Shown one piece after another: positions 1 through 9,590 of a DNA stretch of 64,000 bases. Origin of the DNA: a candidate division Zixibacteria bacterium HGW-Zixibacteria-1 (GTDB lineage Bacteria; Zixibacteria; MSB-5A5; GN15; PGXB01); assembly GCA_002838945.1 (NCBI GenBank), contig PGXB01000013.1, positions 17,251 to 81,250 on the forward strand, read 5' to 3'. The translations under genes were made by a program, and so were the position numbers. Below the pieces are notes generated by a model. It made no database searches, was not told where the DNA came from, and was given only the letters and a program-made list of their open reading frames with translations. The first letter of the stretch is position 1, and every line of letters starts with the position of its first letter.

Positions 1-759
1 TACGATTATACCACCGTCTCACTTCTCGATAACCCCGACTCGCTGGATATTCTGTATTTCTTCTGGCCCGGTCTGGAACAGACGGACGATATGTCCCGCC
101 TCAAGGATGGACAGAAGTTAATCTTTACCGGGCAATTTTTGAATCCGATGGGCCCGGTCGATACCCTGCAGTTTCCGACGGTCGAAATCGGGAGCACTAT
201 TGACCAGCCGATTACGGTCAAAACTTATGCCGATGGCCCGACGTTTCTGGCCGTCGAAGCCTCCGACCCCGGCGCCTTTCAGGTGTCGAGCCCCGTGCTT
301 CGCTTTATTGAGTTTGACCAGGCGCGGATTTCGATCAGTTTTACACCGTACCGGGAGGGAGAGTATAATGAGTACCTGTATGTGGTGGATTCAGTAACCA
401 ATAAAGTCATTCACACGGTCAGCCTATGCGGCAAAACGCATCTCTATACATCGGTCGCAGAAAACAATGTAACGCTTCCGGACAGGTTCTTGCTGTTGCA
501 GAATTACCCCAATCCCTTCAATCCGGCCACGACTATCGAATACAGTCTTCCGGCGCGGGCTCATGTCAATCTGAGCATATTTAATATTCTTGGCCGGAAG
601 GTAATAACACTGGTCGATGAGGCCCGCGGCGCCGGGACTCACCGTGTAATATGGGACGGGGCCAATTATGCCGGCAACAATGTGGCCAGCGGCATTTATT
701 TCTATCGCATGGAAGCCGGCGAATATATCGAGACGCGAAAAATGCTGTTGATAAAATAG
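1..759 (+). CDS. C-terminal part of a secreted protein with FlgD-like/T9SS-type sorting module
   Basis: The reading frame is open from the first base of the window, so the gene begins upstream and only its last 252 residues are seen. The middle part is beta-rich and looks like an Ig-like/ASPM-type repeat. The end carries LQNYPNPFNPATTIEYSLP, then a conserved beta-sandwich ending ETRKMLLIK, which is the FlgD-Ig-like/type A sorting module common at the C-terminus of exported proteins in the FCB group. The protein is thus inferred to be secreted or anchored on the cell surface. Its enzymatic or structural role cannot be told from this fragment. Confidence 0.8.
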   Translation, partial: YDYTTVSLLDNPDSLDILYFFWPGLEQTDDMSRLKDGQKLIFTGQFLNPMGPVDTLQFPTVEIGSTIDQPITVKTYADGPTFLAVEASDPGAFQVSSPVLRFIEFDQARISISFTPYREGEYNEYLYVVDSVTNKVIHTVSLCGKTHLYTSVAENNVTLPDRFLLLQNYPNPFNPATTIEYSLPARAHVNLSIFNILGRKVITLVDEARGAGTHRVIWDGANYAGNNVASGIYFYRMEAGEYIETRKMLLIK

Positions 760-782
760 GTTATATTTTCTAATCTTCCATT

Positions 783-1232
783 ATGAATAAAGAACCAATT
801 AGTCTGACCCCGGCAGCAGAGGGTGATATTCAGTTGATTCGGGCGCTGCTTGAACAAAACGGCCTGCCCGGGCAGGATATTGACGACAAAATCGGCTGTC
901 TCTTCATGGCTTATCACGGTTCGGAACTGGTCGGAATCGGCGGGATGGAAATTTACGGGCGGTACGGTCTGCTGCGGTCGTTGGTGACACTGGATAAATT
1001 CCGCGGCGGGGGATATGGTAAGATAATCACGCAGCAATTGCTTGACCATGCCAGGGCTGAAGGCTTGTCCGCAGTGTATCTTCTGACCACCACGGCGGCG
1101 AAGTTTTTCGAGAAGATGGGCTTTGATTATATCGAGCGAGCGGCGGTGCCGGAGCCGATCGCGAACACGACCGAATTCACCAGCCTATGTCCCGACTCGG
1201 CCGATTGCATGATGCTGAAATTGCGACCATAG
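783..1232 (+). CDS. GNAT-family N-acetyltransferase, ArsN2-like
   Basis: 149 residues with a GNAT fold. The acetyl-CoA pyrophosphate-binding stretch reads FRGGGYGKII (about residues 73-82). The block YLLTTTAAKFFEKMGF, then EFTSLCPDSADCMMLKL at the C-terminus, is the signature I associate with the ArsN2 group, annotated as arsenic-resistance acetyltransferases. No arsenic genes (arsR, arsM, acr3) lie next to it, so the substrate is uncertain. It starts 23 bp after the preceding secreted-protein gene, without a strong ribosome-binding site, and could be cotranscribed with it. Confidence 0.75.
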   Translation: MNKEPISLTPAAEGDIQLIRALLEQNGLPGQDIDDKIGCLFMAYHGSELVGIGGMEIYGRYGLLRSLVTLDKFRGGGYGKIITQQLLDHARAEGLSAVYLLTTTAAKFFEKMGFDYIERAAVPEPIANTTEFTSLCPDSADCMMLKLRP

Positions 1233-1307
1233 CCAGCTCAATTAGTTTGAACATTCTTTTATAAAATAAGACTTGCTAATCGAATATCCATAAATTATAT
1301 AACTATT

Positions 1308-2435
1308 ATGAGAATAGCATTTTTATTTGGAGCCGGGATTTCTACGCCACTGGGCGTGTCTTCGACCATTGAAATCACAAAAGAAGTCATGAGTGGGAAA
1401 TGTATTACGACTCATACTGAGGAGAATGTATCACAATACATTAAGCTACTTAAATTATTAAAGATTGAAGTAGAAAATTATTATTCAAATCAAAATCAGT
1501 ATGAAGCCAACTATGAAGACTTATATTATATGGCAAGTCAAATTAGAGATTCCAAATCCAAAGAGTATGATAATCCTGCAATAGCAGCATTATATGACAG
1601 AATTAATCGGTTAATAAAGCCCATTCTTAATGAGAAACCTGGAGATGCTCAAATTAATATGAATTTAGGCAATCTGGCAAAAGAGACTACAAATTATATT
1701 GCAGACATTGTCTGGCATTTATTGAAACGACATAAGAATGAGGTAAATCATTTAAATTGCCTCGCCGGAGCATATCGGGATACCGATATAAGTAAGATTG
1801 ATATATTTACATTAAATCATGATTTAATGATAGAGGCATTTTTAGATAAGAGTGGCATTTCTTATATTGATGGATTCAGCGAAAGGACTAATGATGTTAG
1901 ATATTGGAATCCAAATCTGTATGATGGTGATGATTTTAAGATAAACCTTTTTAAGCTACATGGATCAATAAATTGGTTTCTTTGTCGCCCGAATATGGGA
2001 TCAATTTATGACGACAATGCTTGCTTAATTTCCGGCAGAGACCCCTATTTGTTAATGGATATAGTGTGTGATTATCGACCCCTAATATTAATAGGCCGAT
2101 TTAATAAAATGCTAGAGTACTCTAGGTGGATCTATTCAGAATTGTATTGCATTTTTCATAATGTGTTAAAGACAGCTGTAAATATAATAGTCTCCGGGTA
2201 CAGTTTTGGCGATAAAGGAATAAACAATCGTTTGATAGAATGGATGCGTTCATCTCGTCAAAATAGACTTGTAGTTATCCACCCGAAGCCGAAAGACATT
2301 GAAGATAAGGCACGGCCTTACTTCGCGAATCGATGGGACGATTTTGTTTCTTCCCACAAAATAGTTTTCATAAAAAAAGGGATTCAAGACACATCTTGGT
2401 TAGATATACAAAACCTCCCACAAATAAGAAAATAG
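1308..2435 (+). CDS. SIR2-like domain protein, probable NAD-consuming defence effector
   Basis: 375 residues. It opens with FLFGAGISTPLGVSS, the glycine-rich NAD-binding start of SIR2-like domains. TLNHDLMIEAFL, LFKLHGSINWF and SGYSFGDKGIN are the other blocks typical of the SIR2_2-type families found in prokaryotic antiphage systems, where the domain hydrolyses NAD+ to stop infected cells. There are no zinc-binding CxxC pairs as in protein deacylases, unlike the true sirtuin at 49299-50051. Codon use and base composition are clearly AT-rich compared with both neighbours, suggesting lateral acquisition. No partner gene is adjacent, so it is either a stand-alone effector or the remnant of a larger system. 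Defence function is inferred. Confidence 0.75.
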   Translation: MRIAFLFGAGISTPLGVSSTIEITKEVMSGKCITTHTEENVSQYIKLLKLLKIEVENYYSNQNQYEANYEDLYYMASQIRDSKSKEYDNPAIAALYDRINRLIKPILNEKPGDAQINMNLGNLAKETTNYIADIVWHLLKRHKNEVNHLNCLAGAYRDTDISKIDIFTLNHDLMIEAFLDKSGISYIDGFSERTNDVRYWNPNLYDGDDFKINLFKLHGSINWFLCRPNMGSIYDDNACLISGRDPYLLMDIVCDYRPLILIGRFNKMLEYSRWIYSELYCIFHNVLKTAVNIIVSGYSFGDKGINNRLIEWMRSSRQNRLVVIHPKPKDIEDKARPYFANRWDDFVSSHKIVFIKKGIQDTSWLDIQNLPQIRK

Positions 2436-2440
2436 CAATT

Positions 2441-4945
2441 TCAATTATCCGTAGACTGCCTTGATAGATTGTCTACTTCCCTCGGTGGGGCGTTCTTGAC
2501 GTACTTCTCCAGCCAGCGGTCGGACTCCCAGAGAACGTGCATGATAGACTCCCTCGCACGATAGCTGTGACTTTCGTAAGGAAGCATCACCAGCCGCACC
2601 GTCGCGCCGTAGCCCTTGAGTGCATTATAGAAACGCTCACTTTGCATCGGGTACGTTCCGGAATTGTTGTCGAGTTCGCCGTGAACAAGCAGGATCGGCT
2701 CATTGATACTGTCCACATGCATGAACGGCGACATTTCATAATAAGTCTCGGGCGATTCCCATAAGGTCCGGTCCTCATTCTGAAAACCGAACGGTGTCAG
2801 CGTGCGGTTATAGGCGCCGGAGCGCGCCAGACCGGCCCGGAACAGATCGGAATGGGCCAGCAGGTTGGCGGCCATAAAGGCGCCGTAGGAGTGCCCGCCG
2901 ACAGCGATTCGGTTACGGTCGGCGACACCGCGCCGGACGACTTCATCGACGGCAGCCCTGGCATCGGCCACCAGTTGTTCGACGAAGGAATCATTGGGTT
3001 CTTCGTCGCCTTCGCCCACGATCGGCATACCGGCATCATCAAGTATCGCATAGCCGCGGGTCACCCAGAGGATGGGCGACCACCAGCCGACGCGAATAAA
3101 ACGATAGGGTGAATCGGTCACCTGCCCGGCGGCATCGGCGCTTTTGAATTCTGTCGGGTACGCCCACATGAGCATCGGCAGGGGACCGCTCTCCGGCGTG
3201 TATCCGGCCGGAAGATATAACGTGGCGGTCAGGGAAAGCCCGTCCTCGCGCGCATACCGAATCTGCTCCTTTTGAATCTCCATCAATTGCGGTGTCGGGT
3301 TCGGGAAGAAGGTTATTTGCTCGAGTTTCGCATTATCGAGATCACGCACGAAAGCATTGGGCGGTTCCGTAATCGATTCCCGCATGGTCAAAATTTTCGA
3401 ATCACCGGGATCGGGCAGGTCCAGGACCGTTTCATAGTACGGGGCCTCCGACTGCCACAGCCGCGTCTTTTCTTTGGTCACCAGATTCAATTTATCCAAA
3501 AAAGGCCGGTCTCCCTCGGGCGAGCCGCCTTCGCCGGTCAGGAACATGCTTTTGCCGTCTTTGCTCAGGAGGAGCACTTCTTTACCGGCCTCATTGTTAT
3601 GGGTCATGGGTGTTCCGGGGTGATGGTAGCGATCCTCACGGGAATAATCGAAAATAAGCTCCGGATCGACTCTCATGGAACCGGGCGCGAAGGCCCAGGC
3701 TTTTATATTTCGCGTTTTCCACCATTTTTCATAAATAATGGCCAGGTCGTCACTGCTCCAGATTATGAAATTATATCTGAAATTGAGGGCAAAAAGCGGA
3801 ATCGGATTCCCTTTAAAGGGTGCCACCAGTGTGTATATCTGGTCCCTTACCTCCGCTTCCAGACGCGGGTCGCCGTTATCGAGAGCCTCGGCCCAATAAA
3901 GCATGGCTGCCTCATCGCTGCGCCAATTGATATCCCTTGGCCCGGTCCGGACAGCATCGCTGACCGTTGGAATATTTTCGGCCAGCGGCTGATCGACGAC
4001 TTTGCGGACAACCGTGCCTTCCAGATTCCAAACCTCCACCAGCCGGGGAAAACGTGAAATCGGCACCGTATAGGAAAACGGGCGGTGAATAGTTTCCACC
4101 AGAATGTACTGACCGTCAGGCGACGGTTCCGCCCCGGCAATCATTCCGGATCGGCCGATGTTCCGCATTTCGCCATCCAGTGAAATTATGGTGAGCTGGC
4201 ATTGTAGAAAATATTCGAGAAGAGCCTCATCATGACTGTTCATGAGAAGGTCGGCATAGGTCACAGCGGGCGCGATTTCACCGTCGTTTTGCCGAATGAC
4301 CGGGCCGGAAGGTACCGGGGATGCTTCCGGAGCGTCACCCCGGTCGGGGGGTATAATTTTGCATATAAGAGTTCTGCTGTCAGGATGCCAGTAGTAGGGA
4401 CTGCCGTAGATATCATTGAGATAAAATTGCCCGAGCCGCATAGCTATTGCTTTATCTATGTCGGCGACCCATAACTCGATGCCCTCCGGTGAGGTATTCG
4501 TAAAGGCTATTTTTTGGCCGTCGGGCGACCACGAAAAATTACCGATACGAGCTTTTTCCGGCAGACCGGCCAATTCTTTATCATCAAGACTGGCTATTTT
4601 TTTGAAAGTAATCCCGGTGTAGTAAGAAATCCGGCTTGGCCCGCTTACCTTCGGGTCGATGCGAAGACCGGCCAGGCGTAATTCCGGCAGTGCCAACTCC
4701 TCGATCGAAGGGTATCCCGGCCGATCCAGAATTGCCATCCATTCCCCGTCCGGGCCAATCGATATTCGGGGTGTGGGGGGGGCATCAATCAGGGCCGCAA
4801 TTTCATCGGGGGGCATTTGGTACACCGGCTCCGACAGTGAGTTATCCTGCGCGGCAGCGGTCAGGCAGATAAGCATCAATAAAATCAGGAAAGATATAGA
4901 TCCGAATTTGGGCGTAAAACGACCCGGAAAATAGAAATGATTCAT
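2441..4945 (-). CDS. S9-family serine peptidase (prolyl oligopeptidase type, S9D glutamyl endopeptidase-like), exported
   Basis: 834 residues from the ATG at 4945, chosen because GGGAG lies just upstream; an upstream GTG at 4963 would place that site inside the coding region. A signal peptide (hydrophobic FLILLMLICLTAAAQ) directs export. The N-terminal two thirds are a beta-propeller with PDGQ-type repeats. The C-terminal alpha/beta hydrolase has the nucleophile in GGHSYGAF (about Ser686), Asp759 in HGELDNN and His793 in YESHSY, the arrangement of the S9D subgroup. It probably degrades peptides in the periplasm. It converges with the SIR2-like gene with only 5 bp between them. Confidence 0.9.
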   Translation of the reverse strand: MNHFYFPGRFTPKFGSISFLILLMLICLTAAAQDNSLSEPVYQMPPDEIAALIDAPPTPRISIGPDGEWMAILDRPGYPSIEELALPELRLAGLRIDPKVSGPSRISYYTGITFKKIASLDDKELAGLPEKARIGNFSWSPDGQKIAFTNTSPEGIELWVADIDKAIAMRLGQFYLNDIYGSPYYWHPDSRTLICKIIPPDRGDAPEASPVPSGPVIRQNDGEIAPAVTYADLLMNSHDEALLEYFLQCQLTIISLDGEMRNIGRSGMIAGAEPSPDGQYILVETIHRPFSYTVPISRFPRLVEVWNLEGTVVRKVVDQPLAENIPTVSDAVRTGPRDINWRSDEAAMLYWAEALDNGDPRLEAEVRDQIYTLVAPFKGNPIPLFALNFRYNFIIWSSDDLAIIYEKWWKTRNIKAWAFAPGSMRVDPELIFDYSREDRYHHPGTPMTHNNEAGKEVLLLSKDGKSMFLTGEGGSPEGDRPFLDKLNLVTKEKTRLWQSEAPYYETVLDLPDPGDSKILTMRESITEPPNAFVRDLDNAKLEQITFFPNPTPQLMEIQKEQIRYAREDGLSLTATLYLPAGYTPESGPLPMLMWAYPTEFKSADAAGQVTDSPYRFIRVGWWSPILWVTRGYAILDDAGMPIVGEGDEEPNDSFVEQLVADARAAVDEVVRRGVADRNRIAVGGHSYGAFMAANLLAHSDLFRAGLARSGAYNRTLTPFGFQNEDRTLWESPETYYEMSPFMHVDSINEPILLVHGELDNNSGTYPMQSERFYNALKGYGATVRLVMLPYESHSYRARESIMHVLWESDRWLEKYVKNAPPREVDNLSRQSTDN

Positions 4946-5109
4946 TTTTGACTCCCTTCGCACCTGGAAATATGGCAGACTACCTCCTTAGATTAACATT
5001 TTGACCGATTTTCGTCAAGTAATTAGAGAATTTTTGTTTTTATGAACAGTCAGTCGAAAAGCATCTTATTAAGTTATGTTGCAGGGGAGAAGCTAAGCAA
5101 ATCCGGCAA

Positions 5110-7875
5110 TTATGCATGAGACGGGATTTTATTTTTATCCAGCTCTTTTCTTATGGCCAGACCAAGTTGTTTTAACGTATAGGGCTTTTTGATATATTGT
5201 CCGGCCCCAAGTTCCATAGTCTGGCTGACCCGTTCGGTGGCCGAGAAGCCGCTGACGATAACAGCCTTCTGCGAAGGGTGATATTTAAGGATACTACCAT
5301 AAGTATCAAGGCCGTCAAAATCCTTCTCCATGATCATGTCGAGTATAATAATATCGACACTGTGTTTACTCAGATACTTGATCGCTTCGCGGCCGTTATT
5401 GACGGTGGTCACGGCGTACCCCAGTGACGAAAGCAATTCCCGGGCGATTTCGCGCTGTTCCGCGACATCATCGATTACCAGGATCGTTTCGGTCCCGCCG
5501 ATAGTATCCTGGGCGTCATGGTGCCTCTCGACTTGGGTGGTGCAAAGGGGGAAATACAGAATAAACTCGGTTCCCACTCCGACCGTTGAATTGACGTCAT
5601 AATAACCCCGGTGATCCTTGACGATTCCGTAGACGACCGATAATCCAAGACCGCTGCCGCTGCTGCCCATTTCTTTCTTGGAGTAATAAGGCTCGAAAAT
5701 ATATTTGAGATTTTTCTCTTCGATTCCGATACCGGTATCGCGGACCCGGACAATGATATAATCACCCTTTTCGATAGTGGAGAGACCGCCGTACAGCTTG
5801 TCCAGCCTGGCCTGACCGGTTTTGATGGTCAGTTTCCCGCCTGAGGTCATGGCATCAAAAGCGTTTATGACCAGGTTCATGATTACTTTAAGAAGGTGGG
5901 GCGTCGATCCCGAAATGCATCCGATATCTCTATCGAGCGCAGTTTCCAGAAGGATATTGGGATTCCGGGATTTCAGTTCGGCCAGATTGGCGGATTCCAG
6001 ATATGATTCGATGACTTCGTTAATATCGGTAGGTTTCATTTCATAGCGGCCGCGGCGCGCCAGGGTGAGCAAATCCTGTATAACATCGGCCGCTTCACGG
6101 GCCGATTTGCCGAGCATCGCAATCTGTTTTCGGGCCGGAGAATCGGGCGGTAATTTCATCAGGATCATCTCGGGGTAGGCGACCAGCGGCCCCAGAATAT
6201 TATTCAAATCATGCGCCACGCCACCGGCCAGAATAGCGAGTGACTCCATTCGCTGGGCCCGTTCCAACTGATCCTTGAGTTTTTGCCTTTCCTCTTTTTC
6301 TATTTTACGCTCGGTAACATCCGAAAACAGGCCGATTGCCCCTTCAACATTTCCATAGGTATCCTGGTATGGAGTCACCGAAATATAGAGGTGTCGTATC
6401 TGATTGTCCCTGCGCCGGATGGAAAATTCATATTTACTGGTAATGCCATTTTTTCTTTTTCCGGTCTCCGCAAGAATCTTGTTGAAATCCTCCGGCAAAA
6501 TTATCTGCCTGAGGTTGATGCCGATCAATTCCTCGAGAGTATATCCGAATATCTTACAGGCGGCGGAATTGGCAAAAAGAATATTCTCATCGAAATCGAC
6601 AATTGCCATGCCCTCGGTGATAGTTTCCACCAGACTCCGATACCGACGCTCGGACCTTTTCAGGAGTTCTTCGGCTCGTTTGAGCTCGGTAATGTCCCGT
6701 ACGAAGGCCCACATACCGGTCGGTTTTCCGGAAGCATCCTTTAACAGGTACGTTCGCAGCTCGACCGGAAATATGGTCCCGTCTTTTCGCCGGTATTCCT
6801 TTTCGTAATTTTCCGAATAGCCATTGGTCAGGACCTGTTTGTTGATTATGCCGGCCTCTGCCGCATGCCACTTGGGCGGAGTGATATCATTGTATGAAAG
6901 ATTGGAAATTTCCTCTTTGGAATAACCGAGCATTTTTCTAAAGGCCGGATTGCACTCAACTATTCGGCCATCCATATTGACCGTGGCGGCGCCGTCACGC
7001 AGGTTTTCATAAAGGTTGGAATAATTATTGATGGCCCTGTTGAGAGCCTCAAGCGTCTCTTTGTGATCGGTGATATTTATGACACTGCCTTCGACAAAAC
7101 CTTTTTCAGGATAGGCTCGGGCCGATAGAAGCACCGTTCTTTTCAATCCATCACGAAGCGTAAGATGCGCCTCATAACGATCAACCTGACCGTCTTCTTT
7201 AAGCATTTTGAGCAACTGCTGTCTTTCTTCAGCAGGATAAAAATCGGTTGATCTATATTTGCCTATCAGGTCCGATTCGCTTTCAAAGCCAAGCGCATTA
7301 ACGGCGGCCAAATTGGCCTTTAGAAATATTCCCTCTTTAATACTGGTTCGCCACCAGCCAATCATGGATGATTCGTAAAGATGGCGATAGCTCTTTTCGC
7401 TTTCAATTAAAGCCTGTTCGGCTTTCTTCTGGCTGGTGATATCCTGGGTCAGTTCCAGGGCGCCGATTATCGATGTGTCTTTGCCGCGAATCGGGTAGCT
7501 GCGAATATTCCAGTATCTCCCGTCCGGAGTCTTGATTTCACTTTTTGAAGGTCGGCCCGATTTTAGCGCTTCTACTACCGGACAGCCGGCGCAGGGGATA
7601 TCACGTTGATGCCAGATTTCATAACATTTGCGGCCGATCAGGTCGGATCTTTCGGTGGTGACTGATTGTCCGGACGCCTTATTGGCCCAGACAATGCGCA
7701 TATTAAGATCTTGAATAGTAATAAGTTCGGAAATGTTATCCAAAATCTCAATGGTGTCAGGGAAAAAATCGCTGAATATGTCGAGTTTTTTTGATTCCAT
7801 ATCCATATAATTCGGCCAATATCTATATATTTCAGCCGGGTCAAAATTGTCCCGAATGCTCTTTTTATCGTCCAA
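5110..7875 (-). CDS. Hybrid sensor histidine kinase with four PAS domains and a receiver domain
   Basis: 921 residues, no membrane segments, so a cytoplasmic sensor. In order: PAS1 (about 40-155), PAS2 (160-275), PAS3 (290-410), PAS4 (415-535), a dimerisation/phosphoacceptor domain with His555 in AGGVAHDLNN, an ATPase domain (about 640-785) with DTGIGIE and GSGLGLSV, and a C-terminal receiver with Asp846 in ILDMIM. PAS1 holds CYEIWHQRDIPCAGCPV, a cysteine motif that could sense redox state or bind a cofactor. The annotated start is TTG; an ATG at residue 24 is an alternative. No separate response regulator or output gene is adjacent, so the pathway is unknown. Confidence 0.92.
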   Translation of the reverse strand: MDDKKSIRDNFDPAEIYRYWPNYMDMESKKLDIFSDFFPDTIEILDNISELITIQDLNMRIVWANKASGQSVTTERSDLIGRKCYEIWHQRDIPCAGCPVVEALKSGRPSKSEIKTPDGRYWNIRSYPIRGKDTSIIGALELTQDITSQKKAEQALIESEKSYRHLYESSMIGWWRTSIKEGIFLKANLAAVNALGFESESDLIGKYRSTDFYPAEERQQLLKMLKEDGQVDRYEAHLTLRDGLKRTVLLSARAYPEKGFVEGSVINITDHKETLEALNRAINNYSNLYENLRDGAATVNMDGRIVECNPAFRKMLGYSKEEISNLSYNDITPPKWHAAEAGIINKQVLTNGYSENYEKEYRRKDGTIFPVELRTYLLKDASGKPTGMWAFVRDITELKRAEELLKRSERRYRSLVETITEGMAIVDFDENILFANSAACKIFGYTLEELIGINLRQIILPEDFNKILAETGKRKNGITSKYEFSIRRRDNQIRHLYISVTPYQDTYGNVEGAIGLFSDVTERKIEKEERQKLKDQLERAQRMESLAILAGGVAHDLNNILGPLVAYPEMILMKLPPDSPARKQIAMLGKSAREAADVIQDLLTLARRGRYEMKPTDINEVIESYLESANLAELKSRNPNILLETALDRDIGCISGSTPHLLKVIMNLVINAFDAMTSGGKLTIKTGQARLDKLYGGLSTIEKGDYIIVRVRDTGIGIEEKNLKYIFEPYYSKKEMGSSGSGLGLSVVYGIVKDHRGYYDVNSTVGVGTEFILYFPLCTTQVERHHDAQDTIGGTETILVIDDVAEQREIARELLSSLGYAVTTVNNGREAIKYLSKHSVDIIILDMIMEKDFDGLDTYGSILKYHPSQKAVIVSGFSATERVSQTMELGAGQYIKKPYTLKQLGLAIRKELDKNKIPSHA

Positions 7876-7926
7876 AATCTTTAAAAATTAACAGCTTAGA
7901 ATGATTGAAAGACTTCCGTGGTACAA

Positions 7927-7966
7927 GAAAAGCCCTGAATCTTTATGAAGATTCAGGGCCTTTTTC
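7927..7966 (-). terminator. Rho-independent terminator of the small membrane-protein gene
   Basis: A perfect 12-bp stem, GCCCTGAATCTT/AAGATTCAGGGC, with a 4-nt loop at 7932-7959. It has T-rich runs on both sides and so can work in either direction. It lies just past the stop of the minus-strand gene at 7990-8367 and just upstream of the histidine kinase, so it separates the two units. Confidence 0.9.
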
Positions 7967-7989
7967 GGGATTAACAGCTATTTGTTATT

Positions 7990-8367
7990 CTATTCTTTTG
8001 TCATGCATTTTTGCTTGGATTTCTTTAATTCTCTTCTCGGCCAGGAAAAATAATATACCAGTAAACCCAGACCGGCGGCTACCAGCATTATTCCGATGGC
8101 GGTTTCGGCCGGTATATAGTCGGACGCCAGGCGCATAAGAACCATGGCAATGCCCAGGAAGGTAAGGACAATACCCCATTTGAGTGAAGAGGGCAGAAAG
8201 CGGTCGGCCCCGTCCTGGAAAAACTTCTTAACTTCCTCGCCCACAAGGCCTTTCTCAATCAGTCTTTTCCGCGTATAATGATCCAGAATCACTCTTAACA
8301 TCATATACATGACCGGAAAAATGACAAATACCGGCGCAACATCAGCTAATCTTTCGAGTGGTGTCAT
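7990..8367 (-). CDS. Small three-helix membrane protein, DUF6249-like
   Basis: 125 residues with an N-terminal hydrophobic helix (VFVIFPVMYMMLRVIL), a charged linker (HYTRKRLIEKGLVGEEVKKFF) and two more helices near residues 62-80 and 88-108, followed by a basic tail. The layout and the RxxLIEKGL-type linker resemble DUF6249 proteins of Bacteroidetes-like bacteria, whose function is unknown. A good GGAGG site precedes the ATG. A strong terminator follows the gene. It diverges from the sigma factor at 8507, and DUF6249 genes are often found near ECF sigma/anti-sigma pairs, so a link to that regulon is possible but inferred. Confidence 0.7.
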   Translation of the reverse strand: MTPLERLADVAPVFVIFPVMYMMLRVILDHYTRKRLIEKGLVGEEVKKFFQDGADRFLPSSLKWGIVLTFLGIAMVLMRLASDYIPAETAIGIMLVAAGLGLLVYYFSWPRRELKKSKQKCMTKE

Positions 8368-8506
8368 CTTCGTTAAACCTCCGGGTTAAATATTTTCTTT
8401 CTTGTTCATCAAATTAGACCGGATTATTATTATTATGTTGCAGTAAAAACCGGCGGATTAAGTAACATTTTTCCAGAAATCCGGTCTTATTAATCAGGAA
8501 GATAAT

Positions 8507-9073
8507 GTGGAAGACACGGCAGCAATAATCCAGAGGATACTGTCCGGTGACAATCGAGCCTTTGAAAGAGTGATAAATGACCACCAAAGGCTGGTAAATC
8601 ACATTGTTTACAGGATGGTATCCAATCCGGGGGACCGGGAAGATGTTTGTCAGGATATTTTTATGAAAGTTTACCAGAATCTGGTCGGATTTAGACTGGA
8701 CTCGAAACTTTCGACCTGGATTGCCAGAATTGCATATAACAGATGTATTGATTATCTTAATAAGAACAGAGTGCCGGTAATTGATGAGGAATTCGATGAG
8801 GCGATTGCGGAGATCACCGATGAGTCAGCGACACCGGAGAAAAAGCTGATGGAGGCGAACTTATCGAGTCTGTTGCAGGAGGAAATAAATCATCTTTCGG
8901 TGCAGTTCCGAACAATCGTAACTTTGTATCATCTCGATGAACTCAGTTATGCCGAAATCGGCGATGTGATGTCGATACCCGAAGGGACCGTCAAGAATTA
9001 TCTTTTTCGGGCGAGAAAGTTATTAAGAGAGAGGCTGACAGCCAAATATACAGAGGAGGAGTTTCGGCCGTGA
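8507..9073 (+). CDS. ECF-type RNA polymerase sigma factor
   Basis: 188 residues. Region 2 includes NPGDREDVCQDIFMKVYQNL and LSTWIARIAYNRCIDYL; region 4 includes LSYAEIGDVMSIPEGTVKNY, the helix-turn-helix that reads the -35 element. The start is GTG with AGGAAG 5 nt upstream. The stop overlaps the start of the next gene by 4 nt, so sigma factor and anti-sigma factor are translationally coupled. Target promoters and inducing signal are not evident. Confidence 0.93.
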   Translation: MEDTAAIIQRILSGDNRAFERVINDHQRLVNHIVYRMVSNPGDREDVCQDIFMKVYQNLVGFRLDSKLSTWIARIAYNRCIDYLNKNRVPVIDEEFDEAIAEITDESATPEKKLMEANLSSLLQEEINHLSVQFRTIVTLYHLDELSYAEIGDVMSIPEGTVKNYLFRARKLLRERLTAKYTEEEFRP

Positions 9074-9582
9074 AACATTTGACTGATGATGAAATCCAGG
9101 GATATCTCGACGGCGATTTACCCGGCCGCCGGAAGGAATGTGCGGCTCATCTGGAAATCTGCCCTGACTGTCGGCTGAGACTCGACCAATATAGAGCAAT
9201 TGCCGCGGAGTTGAAAATCGATCGAATCCCGGCGCTGTCGCCGAATTTTACAGCATCAGTAATGGCCGGCATAGGGCCCGAAAAACCGGTCACGATATTT
9301 CCAAAGGCGACTGTCTGGCTGTCGTATGCCGCCCTGTTTATTTTCGGTATTGCGGTTTCGATATATTTTATGGGGACATCCGCAGTTAAGCAAATGGTAC
9401 TGGCGCTGGCTCCATCAAACATGACGGAGCCGTCATTTATTTCCACATATAAAAGTTACCTGGCCGGGCTGGACATCGATATCTCACTGATTCTTACCGT
9501 GGCGCTGGTGCTGGTCGTGATTGCCCTGATCGATCAGATGATTCGCAGGCGCCAGCATAAGCCGATATCTTTCATGATCTGA
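9070..9582 (+). CDS. Membrane anti-sigma factor with zinc-finger domain (zf-HC2 type)
   Basis: 170 residues starting at a GTG that overlaps the sigma factor stop. The N-terminal cytoplasmic part has CAAHLEICPDC, the H-x3-C-x2-C anti-sigma zinc motif. Two membrane segments follow (about residues 78-97 and 137-157) with a loop between them, ending in a basic cytoplasmic tail. It is expected to hold the preceding ECF sigma factor at the membrane until a signal releases it. Only 8 bp separate its stop from that of the convergent gene. Confidence 0.85.
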   Translation: MKHLTDDEIQGYLDGDLPGRRKECAAHLEICPDCRLRLDQYRAIAAELKIDRIPALSPNFTASVMAGIGPEKPVTIFPKATVWLSYAALFIFGIAVSIYFMGTSAVKQMVLALAPSNMTEPSFISTYKSYLAGLDIDISLILTVALVLVVIALIDQMIRRRQHKPISFMI

Positions 9583-9590
9583 TCACGCCG

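Noticed and set aside
3272..4057. 261-codon plus-strand ORF
   Set aside because: Antisense to the S9 peptidase, no ribosome-binding site, no family resemblance; a shadow of the real gene.
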